Origin: Bifidobacterium sp. ESL0784
GTDB taxonomy: Bacteria; Actinomycetota; Actinomycetes; Actinomycetales; Bifidobacteriaceae
NCBI RefSeq assembly: GCF_029433295.1
Contig: NZ_JAQTHV010000001.1
Location: 248,001-312,000, forward strand
Direction of reading: 5' to 3'
DNA: 64,000 nt
In this document: in pieces, positions 17,287 through 24,202 of the stretch
Position numbering within the stretch: the stretch's first letter is position 1
Layout of the letters: each line of letters begins with the position of its first letter
Notes under the pieces: generated by a model
Seen by the model: only the letters and a program-made list of their open reading frames with translations
What the model was told of the DNA's origin: nothing
Database searches by the model: none
Position numbers and translations under genes: made by a program

Positions 17287-17373
17287 TTGCGCCATAATTG
17301 GGCCGCTGGGGGTTGGTCGGCGGTTTGAATGTGGCGGGATTGAGCCGTTTGCGCCATATTTAAGCCGCTGAGA
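17287..17373. repeat. Alternating inverted-repeat array B
   Basis: Three clear elements start exactly 31 bp apart: forward 17287-17310, reverse about 17318-17339, forward 17349-17373. A degenerate reverse copy may follow near 17384-17409. They lie in the 662-bp divergent space between dedA and the LacI gene, so this copy cannot be a simple operon terminator. Nothing else except the LacI operator is evident in 16955-17616. Confidence 0.75.
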
Positions 17374-17497
17374 CCGGGCATCATAGCGATTGACGGCTTT
17401 TGGCGGCGAATCGTGAATTAGATAATAAAGGTAAGAAACGTTCAAGAAATCAAAAAATTGACTTTTTAATGGACCTTATTATAAACTAATGAAAGTC

Positions 17498-17511
17498 TCG
17501 AAACGTTTCGA
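17498..17511. promoter_or_regulatory. LacI-type operator TCGAAACGTTTCGA
   Basis: Perfect 14-bp palindrome with the central CG typical of LacI-family operators, 106 bp before the LacI gene. The same core recurs at 18961-18976 before the ABC importer. Autoregulation is likely. Confidence 0.8.
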
Positions 17512-17616
17512 TAATATTAATCGAAATTGAAGCGATCAGCGGGCGACTTTGGCGACCAAGCGACTAAGTGGTCGTTGCGCCAGTGCCGTGCAAGGAATGC
17601 AGAAGGAGATGAGCGC

Positions 17617-18804
17617 ATGGCCGGCATCAAGGACGTTGCAAAGGCGGCGGGAGTGTCCGTTTCCACCGTTTCCTATGTGCTGTCCGGTAAGCGCCCCATA
17701 TCCTCGAAAACCACCGACAAGGTCTTGAAGGCCATCGACGAGCTCGGCTATATCCCCGACGCCAGCGCGCAGAAGATGCGCGGCCGGTTAAACCACATCA
17801 TCGCCATCAGCGAACCGATGCACGAGGGCATGAACCAGATGCAATATAGTGCCTACTTCATGCAGTCCGCCTGGCAGGCCAGAAGCGCCGGCTATGATGT
17901 GCTGTTTCTTACCGGCCCCGATGCCGTGGACGATATTGAGCGCGTGACACACAGCAATCTCGTCGACGGTGTGCTCCTGCTCGACGTGGAGGAGCGTGAT
18001 GCGCGTGTGACGCATGCCGCCCGATACCGCAAGCCCTGCGTGGCCATCGGACTGCCGAAAAGCCATAGGGATTGCGCCTGCATCGATATTGATTTCGCCA
18101 AGATGGGTCGACGTAGCGCCGACAGGCTTTTTGCGTTGGGGCATCGTCGGGTCGTGTTGCTGCGTGCCCAGGAGATTGACTACGAGCGCCGTGCCGGTTA
18201 TGTGCTTTTATTCCACGAGGCGTTCCTCGCACGTGCCGACGAAATCGGGCTTGAGGTCTTCGAATCCGGCCCCGTCGACAACGCAACGTTCGACGCCAGA
18301 AAATTCGTGGCTGATATGCTTGTGCAAAATCCACGCCCGACGGCTTTGGTTAGTCAGACCGGGATCAATATTTTGAATCTGACGGTAACCGCTTTGATGT
18401 CCGCCGGTTTGAAAATCCCTGAGGATATCTCGGTGCTTTCCTGCGGCACTTTTCTGCGTGATGAACCGATGCGCCGGCCGGTCAGCGAGGAACCATTCGA
18501 GCCGGAACGCCTCTGCTCGATCGCCATGGGCTCGTTGGTTTCATCGATTGAAAAGCGTCAGGGCATCGCCGGACAGGTGACGCTGATCGATCCAAAATTC
18601 ATCGATCGCGGTTCGCTTGCTTCCGCCCCGCAAAATTTGGGTTCTGGCGACGATGAGACTTCCGTTTCCGCGTCTTTTGACGGCAGACGGACGGAGCAGA
18701 CACAGCCGGAGGGTTCGGCTCGCGCGAACTGTGGAACTTCGACTTCGAGACCAATCGCCTCTGCTCTTCAAAGCAGTGACCTGGAGGGGGAGCCTATGGG
18801 TTGA
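17617..18804 (+). CDS. LacI-family repressor of the GH172/ABC locus
   Basis: 395 residues. The N-terminal LacI helix-turn-helix (IKDVAKAAGVSVSTVSYVL, residues 4-22) is followed by the hinge and a periplasmic-binding-protein-like sugar domain. A Ser/Thr/Gly-rich tail of about 55 residues extends beyond the usual length of about 340. ATG 17617 is chosen over an upstream in-frame start because of the AGAAGGAGAT ribosome site and the family start. Two palindromes with TCGAAACGTTTCGA flank the gene, one before it and one before the ABC operon. It therefore most likely represses itself and the importer/GH172 genes until an oligosaccharide is present. Confidence 0.88.
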   Translation: MAGIKDVAKAAGVSVSTVSYVLSGKRPISSKTTDKVLKAIDELGYIPDASAQKMRGRLNHIIAISEPMHEGMNQMQYSAYFMQSAWQARSAGYDVLFLTGPDAVDDIERVTHSNLVDGVLLLDVEERDARVTHAARYRKPCVAIGLPKSHRDCACIDIDFAKMGRRSADRLFALGHRRVVLLRAQEIDYERRAGYVLLFHEAFLARADEIGLEVFESGPVDNATFDARKFVADMLVQNPRPTALVSQTGINILNLTVTALMSAGLKIPEDISVLSCGTFLRDEPMRRPVSEEPFEPERLCSIAMGSLVSSIEKRQGIAGQVTLIDPKFIDRGSLASAPQNLGSGDDETSVSASFDGRRTEQTQPEGSARANCGTSTSRPIASALQSSDLEGEPMG

Positions 18805-18960
18805 CTCGATACCAAACGTTGAGTTGAGTGAAGGACCGGCGGCCCGGTGGCCAGGTTTTCAGCGATGAGGGCCCGGTGCGCGTGACGGCTTTTGATTCTG
18901 CCTTTCAATGAAGTAAGGAAACTGCGCGAAAATAGAAAAAGCAGTTTTATTGTCCTGTAA

Positions 18961-18976
18961 ATCGAAACGTTTCGAT
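18961..18976. promoter_or_regulatory. LacI-type operator ATCGAAACGTTTCGAT
   Basis: Perfect 16-bp palindrome 48 bp before the solute-binding protein start. Its core is identical to the site at 17498-17511. It is placed to block the importer promoter. Confidence 0.82.
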
Positions 18977-19023
18977 TATAAGTAGCTTAATTCCATTCAT
19001 AAGTAAACATTCAAGGAGGAAAG

Positions 19024-20331
19024 ATGAAGATAAGGAAGATTGTCGCGACAGCGCTCGCGGCGGTGCTCTCGTTGACGGCGCTTTCGGCCTGCGGGTCGAG
19101 CAACGCCCAGGACGACGCGCATCCGCAAAGCATCTCGTTCTGGTATTATGATTTGCCGACCGCGGCCCAGACTGAGGCTTGGAAGAAGGCGGCCGACCAG
19201 TTCACCAAACAGACCGGTGTCAAGGTGAAATTCGAAGTCAAGTCGTTCACGCAGATCGCGCAGAACTCCAGCCAGTTCCTTGACTCGAACCAGGCTCCGG
19301 ACATCATGGAATCCAACCGCGGCAACGGCTCGGCCGGCATGCTTTCCTCGATGGAGCTCTTAAGCGATCTGAAGCCGTACGTCAAGAAATACGGTTGGGA
19401 CAAGAAGATCACCAAAGCCGACGCCTCAATCGCCAAATATGATGCGATGGGCATCATGGATGGCACCAAGTGGGTCGGTCTGCCCAGCTACGCCGAATAT
19501 CAGCGTGTCTATTACAACAAGACGATGTTCGACAAATACGGCATCAAGATTCCCACCACGATGGCTGAATTCGAGCAGGCGTGCAAGCAGTTCAAGTCGC
19601 ATGGCATCACGCCGATTGCCGCCGATGCCCAGGAATACGGCGTGATGTGGCTCTGGTGGTCGCTTGTTGGCACGAAGTCCGACAAGAAATTCATCGCCGA
19701 CTGGCAGATGTACAAGCACGATGTCAACTGGAACGCCGAACCGCTGACCTATGCCACCAACACCATCAACGATTGGGTCAAGGAAGGCTATATCTCCCGC
19801 AGCGCCACGGGCCTCAAGGCCGAAGACACCACAAACTCCTTCATCAAAGGCGGTCAATATCCGATCTACCAGACCGGAACGTGGAACCAAAGCCGTTTCA
19901 TCGACCAGGTCAAGAACTTCGAATGGACCGCGGCCGCGCTGCCGGGCACCAAGATGCTGCAGGGCTGCACGGGCAATCTGCTGACCATCCCCACCAAATC
20001 GCATCACAAGGACCTTGCCGCGAAGCTTCTGAACAACGTCCTGTTCGTGGAGAACCAGGACGGTATCGGCAATGCCGGCGGCATCCCGTTGGCGGCCGAT
20101 ATGGGCAAGATCACCAACGTGAAGAATCAAGAGATGATCAAGGAATATTCCCAGTATTCCAAGAAAGGCGATCTTTCCTACTACCCGGATTACCCGGCCT
20201 CGAACCTGACCGACGACATCTCCGCGCAATTCCAGGAGCTCGTCAACGGCACCGAGACGCCCAAGCAGGTGCTCGATTCGCTTCACAAGTCCTACGACAC
20301 CGGTGTGGTCGACATGGGCTTCAAGGATTGA
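19024..20331 (+). CDS. ABC importer sugar-binding lipoprotein
   Basis: 435 residues, family 1 extracellular solute-binding protein. It has a lipoprotein signal peptide with lipobox LSAC (Cys near residue 23), followed by the open-close binding lobes (ISFWYYD, VKFEVKSF, APDIMESN, GLPSYAEYQRVYYNKTMFDKYG). Anchored outside the cell, it should deliver oligosaccharides to the two permeases just downstream. An AAGGAGGAAAG site precedes the start, and the LacI operator lies 48 bp upstream. Neighbouring GH172 suggests a fructo- or arabino-furanoside ligand (inference). Confidence 0.92.
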   Translation: MKIRKIVATALAAVLSLTALSACGSSNAQDDAHPQSISFWYYDLPTAAQTEAWKKAADQFTKQTGVKVKFEVKSFTQIAQNSSQFLDSNQAPDIMESNRGNGSAGMLSSMELLSDLKPYVKKYGWDKKITKADASIAKYDAMGIMDGTKWVGLPSYAEYQRVYYNKTMFDKYGIKIPTTMAEFEQACKQFKSHGITPIAADAQEYGVMWLWWSLVGTKSDKKFIADWQMYKHDVNWNAEPLTYATNTINDWVKEGYISRSATGLKAEDTTNSFIKGGQYPIYQTGTWNQSRFIDQVKNFEWTAAALPGTKMLQGCTGNLLTIPTKSHHKDLAAKLLNNVLFVENQDGIGNAGGIPLAADMGKITNVKNQEMIKEYSQYSKKGDLSYYPDYPASNLTDDISAQFQELVNGTETPKQVLDSLHKSYDTGVVDMGFKD

Positions 20332-20412
20332 GCGGCGTTTTCGTTCCGTTCCGATCTGCCCCAATCGGCGCAACCATTAATTCATCAGTTCATTACTTCC
20401 AAGGAGGTTGTA

Positions 20413-21351
20413 ATGCAAAAAGACAAAGCCAAGAGGCCCGCAATGTCGCGCCTTCCCGGCAATAAATCCTCGAAATTCATTCCCTACCTCATTCCTGGCG
20501 TTCTCGGGCTAGCGGTCATCATCATCGTCCCGTTCCTGTGGAACGTCTGCCTGAGCTTCACGCGTTGGCGCGGGGTGGGGCCGTTGAAGTTCGTCGGGAC
20601 CAAGAACTGGATCCGGCTGATGGCCGACGCGACGTTCTGGAAATCGTTCCTTAATTCGTTCTGGATCATCGTGGCCATCGTGGTCATTCCGACCATCCTC
20701 GGCCTGCTGATTTCCTCGGTATTGACCGACGTCATCCAGAAAAAGTTCGGCTCCAAGACGGCTTCGTTCATCCGCGCGCTCTACTATCTTCCGCAGCTGC
20801 TGCCGGTGGCCGTCGCCGCCATCATCATGGGCTGGATCTTCCGCCCGGACGACGGTGCCATCAACGCGCTCATCGCCAAGTTCACCAGCGGCCCGGTCGC
20901 CATCAACTGGCTCGGCAACCCGAAACTCGCCCTGCCAAGCCTGATGTTCATCCTCATTTGGATTCAGCTGGGCTATCCGATTGTGATATTCATGTCCGGC
21001 CTGCAGCGCGTCGACCCCGAGCTTTACGAAGCCGCTGGGCTTGACGGCGCAAACTGGTGGCAGAAGTTCCGCGTGGTCACCTTGCCGTCGATCATGCCGG
21101 AGCTGATGGTCGTCATCCTCACCGCCACCATCGGCGCGCTGAAGACCTTCGGCCCGGTCTATCTGCTGACCAAAGGCGGCCCCGGCACCACAACGATCGT
21201 GCCGTCCTATTATTCCTACAACCAATTCTTCCAAATCCATCAGGTCGGCTACGGCGCCGCCATCTCGACTTCGCTGACCTTGGTCATCATCGTGTTCTCC
21301 GTGGTGTTCACGATTTTCCAGGGCCATGTCGAGAAGAACATGGACGACTGA
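20413..21351 (+). CDS. ABC sugar permease (MalF type)
   Basis: 312 residues with six predicted membrane segments. The EAA loop is LYEAAGLDGANWWQKFRVVTLP (around residue 200), which contacts the ATPase. It pairs with the next permease. No ATP-binding subunit is encoded nearby, so a shared MsiK/MsmK-type ATPase elsewhere probably energises the importer, as is common in actinobacteria and bifidobacteria. An AAGGAGG site precedes the start; the gene begins 81 bp after the binding protein. Confidence 0.9.
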   Translation: MQKDKAKRPAMSRLPGNKSSKFIPYLIPGVLGLAVIIIVPFLWNVCLSFTRWRGVGPLKFVGTKNWIRLMADATFWKSFLNSFWIIVAIVVIPTILGLLISSVLTDVIQKKFGSKTASFIRALYYLPQLLPVAVAAIIMGWIFRPDDGAINALIAKFTSGPVAINWLGNPKLALPSLMFILIWIQLGYPIVIFMSGLQRVDPELYEAAGLDGANWWQKFRVVTLPSIMPELMVVILTATIGALKTFGPVYLLTKGGPGTTTIVPSYYSYNQFFQIHQVGYGAAISTSLTLVIIVFSVVFTIFQGHVEKNMDD

Positions 21352-21363
21352 GGGGAGTGCAAC

Positions 21364-22407
21364 ATGTCTGAAGCAACAATATCGGCTGCCGCAATGGGCA
21401 ACGCAAAATCAGGTGCAAAGTCAACGGCCATTAAAACCGTAAGGCGCAACGCGCGCAGTTTGCGCTACGTTCGCATGGCGCAAACCAGCTCGTCTTCCGG
21501 GCAAGGTGATGCAAAAACCGCTATGAGCGGCGAACGGGAACAAAGCGAGGCGAAAACCGCGCAGGTCAACCCCAAAGCCAAACACATAAGGTCGTGGGGC
21601 GATTGGATGGCGCTGATCCTCCTGATTGTAGGTGCTGTGATCATGCTCTTCCCGATCATCATCCTGACCATGAACGCCTTCAAGACCATCGGCGACTACA
21701 ACGCCACCGGCCCGCTATCCCTGCCGGCGCACCCCACGATGAGCGGCATCGTCAGCTTCTGGAAGATGAGCGACTTCCCGGTGAAGCTGGGCAATTCCCT
21801 GCTGATCTCGCTGATCGTCGCGGTGCTGGGCGTGGTGCTTTCCGTGCTCAACTCCTTCGCACTGGGCATCGGTAAGGTCAAAGGCAACCGCTGGATCATC
21901 CTGGCGATCATGCTCGCCAACATGATGCCGCAGGAAGCGCTGCTGTTCCCGCTTTACACGATGTTCAAGCACATCGGCCTTTACAACACGCAATGGGCGA
22001 TCGTCGTCATCTTCACCATCATCCAAAGCGCATACGGCACCTATCTGCTTTCCTCGGTATACGGCACCTTCCCACAAGCCATCCTTGAGGCGGCCACGCT
22101 TGACGGCGCAACCCGCTGGGAGACGCTGCTGAAGGTTGTGCTGCCGATTTCGTGGTCGACCATCAGCGTCCTGTTCGTCTTCTTCTTCGTGTGGACCTGG
22201 AACGAATACATGATCCCGATGGCCTTCCTGATGGATGACAACGTGCAGACCGTGCCGCTGGCGCTCGCCACCCTGCAGGGCCAGCACACGATGGACGCGA
22301 CCACCTTGGCCGCCGCGTCGCTGTTGAGCATCATTCCGACCATCATCTTCTTCATCATCTTCCAGCGCAAGCTCAACCAGGGCATCGTCGCCGGCGCGGT
22401 GAAGTAG
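21364..22407 (+). CDS. ABC sugar permease (MalG type)
   Basis: 347 residues with six predicted membrane segments and the EAA loop ILEAATLDGATRWETLLKVVLP. The first 75 residues form an unusual hydrophilic, Ala/Ser/Lys-rich cytoplasmic extension before the first membrane segment (WMALILLIVGAVIMLFPI). MalG-type proteins normally start about 15-20 residues before it. The start used has GAGGGGAG eight bases upstream. Internal ATGs within the extension could be used but have weaker sites. Confidence 0.88.
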   Translation: MSEATISAAAMGNAKSGAKSTAIKTVRRNARSLRYVRMAQTSSSSGQGDAKTAMSGEREQSEAKTAQVNPKAKHIRSWGDWMALILLIVGAVIMLFPIIILTMNAFKTIGDYNATGPLSLPAHPTMSGIVSFWKMSDFPVKLGNSLLISLIVAVLGVVLSVLNSFALGIGKVKGNRWIILAIMLANMMPQEALLFPLYTMFKHIGLYNTQWAIVVIFTIIQSAYGTYLLSSVYGTFPQAILEAATLDGATRWETLLKVVLPISWSTISVLFVFFFVWTWNEYMIPMAFLMDDNVQTVPLALATLQGQHTMDATTLAAASLLSIIPTIIFFIIFQRKLNQGIVAGAVK

Positions 22408-22426
22408 CTGGTTCTTCAGCTGGTCT

Positions 22427-22570
22427 GGCGGCTTGAATATGGCGCAAGTCTATGTTGTCGCCATTTTCAAGCCGCTGAGAGAAGTTGAGTGGCTTTGAAA
22501 ATGGCGGGATTGGTGGGTTGCGCCATATTTGGGCCGCTGGAAGTGGATGAGTGGCTTGTATATGGTGCAA
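22427..22570. repeat. Alternating inverted-repeat array C
   Basis: The best-preserved array: reverse 22427-22447, forward 22455-22480, reverse 22488-22510, forward 22518-22540, reverse 22550-22570. Spacers of 7-9 bp separate the copies, and a partial extra half (TATGGCGCAAT) follows. Any adjacent pair can fold into a hairpin of roughly 20 bp. It lies between the second permease and the GH172 gene. Confidence 0.85.
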
Positions 22571-22671
22571 CTATGGCGCAATCAGAGGTTTTGGCATCGG
22601 ATTCGATGTCATGCCAGTGTCATATGTGCCGGTAAGAATAATGATATATAAATCAAGGAAAGGCAAGATCG

Positions 22672-23814
22672 ATGAACGATGTAACGGCGGAGGCAGCCCA
22701 AGGGCTTGGAGGTTACGGGCTCGGCATAATGGACGGGCTGGCGACGGCCTCGCGCGGGCGCTCGCGTTGCATCAATGCCGAAAACCCGACCGGTGACAAG
22801 GCAGTCGCGGCGCAAACCGCCAGCAAACTTGGCCCCTCTCGTAAGGGGACGCCTTGCCTTGGTTCTGTTCCGGCCGGCGAATCCGTGACCCTGATGGACG
22901 TCGACGGCCCGGCCGTGATCCGTCATATCTGGATGACCGTGACAGATAAGACCAGCCCTACCGGCCCGAACGTCTTGCGCAACCTCATCCTCGAGTTCTA
23001 CTGGGACGGCGAGGAAACCCCGTCCGTGCTCTGCCCGATCGGCGACTTCTTCTGCTGCGGCCATGCGCAGGATTGCCGCGTCAACTCCATGCCCATCATG
23101 GTCGCGCCCAACCGCGGCTTCAACTGCTATTTCGCCATGCCGTTCGAGCACGCCAAAATCGTCTTGCGCAACGATCACAACGAGGACGTTCCGGCGTTCT
23201 TCTACCAGATTGATTACACCGAATACGATGCGTTGCCGGCTGATGCGATGCGTTTCCACGCCCAGTGGCGTCGTGAGCGGGTCACCAAGGAACAGCAGGA
23301 TTACACCATTCTCGACAACGTGCGCGGTCAGGGCACCTATGTCGGCACCTACCTGGCGTTGACGGCGCTGGAAAGTCGCTGGTGGGGCGAGGGCGAGGTC
23401 AAGTTCTATCTTGACGGCGACACCGATTTTCCCACGATTACCAGCACTGGCACCGAGGATTATTTCGGCGGGGCCTGGAGCTTCGCCGATTTCGATGAAA
23501 ATCATCGCATGCACGAACAGACGTATTGTGCCCCGTTCGTCGGTTTCCCGTTCCGTTCGCAGAACTTGGTTGGTCGCGAAAGCGACTATTGGGACCAAGC
23601 CACGCCGGTGACTCGCGGCCTTTATCGTTGGCACATTCCTGACCCCATTTATTTTGAGGATGACCTGCGCGTGACCATCCAGCAGATAGGCGCCGACGAG
23701 ACTGGCCTCTTCGAACGCAGCGACGATGTGGCCAGCGTCGCCTATTGGTATCAGCGCGAGCCGCACGCACCGTTCGCGCCGATTGGTGGCCGCCGTTTCC
23801 GCCAGCCCAGGTAA
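22672..23814 (+). CDS. GH172 (DUF2961) furanosidase/difructose-anhydride enzyme
   Basis: 380-residue cytoplasmic protein (no signal peptide) of the DUF2961/GH172 family. Characterised members are difructose dianhydride I synthase/hydrolase of Bifidobacterium dentium and exo-alpha-D-arabinofuranosidases. The conserved GTEDYFGGAW segment holds E262, and a second acidic candidate, E282, lies 20 residues later. These resemble the two catalytic glutamates of the family, which are about 20 apart. Other conserved parts are IRHIWMT near residue 83 and PSVLCPIGDFF. An AAGGAAAGG site precedes the start. With the LacI/ABC genes upstream, it likely processes an imported fructose- or arabinose-containing oligosaccharide. 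Confidence 0.85.
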   Translation: MNDVTAEAAQGLGGYGLGIMDGLATASRGRSRCINAENPTGDKAVAAQTASKLGPSRKGTPCLGSVPAGESVTLMDVDGPAVIRHIWMTVTDKTSPTGPNVLRNLILEFYWDGEETPSVLCPIGDFFCCGHAQDCRVNSMPIMVAPNRGFNCYFAMPFEHAKIVLRNDHNEDVPAFFYQIDYTEYDALPADAMRFHAQWRRERVTKEQQDYTILDNVRGQGTYVGTYLALTALESRWWGEGEVKFYLDGDTDFPTITSTGTEDYFGGAWSFADFDENHRMHEQTYCAPFVGFPFRSQNLVGRESDYWDQATPVTRGLYRWHIPDPIYFEDDLRVTIQQIGADETGLFERSDDVASVAYWYQREPHAPFAPIGGRRFRQPR

Positions 23815-23963
23815 CCAGCAGGTGAGATTGCGGGCGATAAAAAGCTGGTGAGGTGGCTGGTCTTCGGATTCGGCACAAAAGTCATGTCCGATTCGCCGTG
23901 CTCTGGTCGGCGGCCAGTCTCCGTGCTTCCGGCAGTGCCGCAGCGCCAACAATTCGAGCATGC

Positions 23964-24075
23964 TTGCTCCATAGGCAAGCCGCTGAGCGGGCCCCAATGT
24001 CTTGCCATGGCGGGGTGCCGGGTTGTGTCATTTTTGAGCCGCTAGGGGTTTGTCAGCGGCTTGTTTATGACGCAA
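23964..24075. repeat. Alternating inverted-repeat array D
   Basis: Forward 23964-23987 (diverged), reverse about 23994-24014 (diverged), forward 24023-24045, reverse 24055-24075. The spacing again lies near 31 bp. The last pair (TTGTGTCATTTTTGAGCCGC and AGCGGCTTGTTTATGACGCA) is a clean hairpin with a matching T/A change in its stem. It lies between GH172 and GH65. Confidence 0.72.
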
Positions 24076-24112
24076 ATTGTAGATTTTTAAAGCTGCCTTC
24101 AGGCCACGCCAT

Positions 24113-24128
24113 TACTCCATATGGAGTA
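24113..24128. promoter_or_regulatory. Palindrome TACTCCATATGGAGTA before GH65
   Basis: Perfect 16-bp palindrome 75 bp upstream of the GH65 start. It is unlike the LacI operators of the neighbouring locus, so the phosphorylase may answer to another regulator. It is a likely operator. Confidence 0.55.
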
Positions 24129-24202
24129 TGCTTACCAACCGTGAGTAATGTCGACGGAGGCATCCGTAGACGGCACAATGTTAAAAATATTGGAGGAAAG
24201 CG

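Noticed and set aside
22427..22570. CRISPR-like array
   Set aside because: Copies alternate in orientation, vary in sequence and are separated by only 7-9 bp; no cas genes are present.
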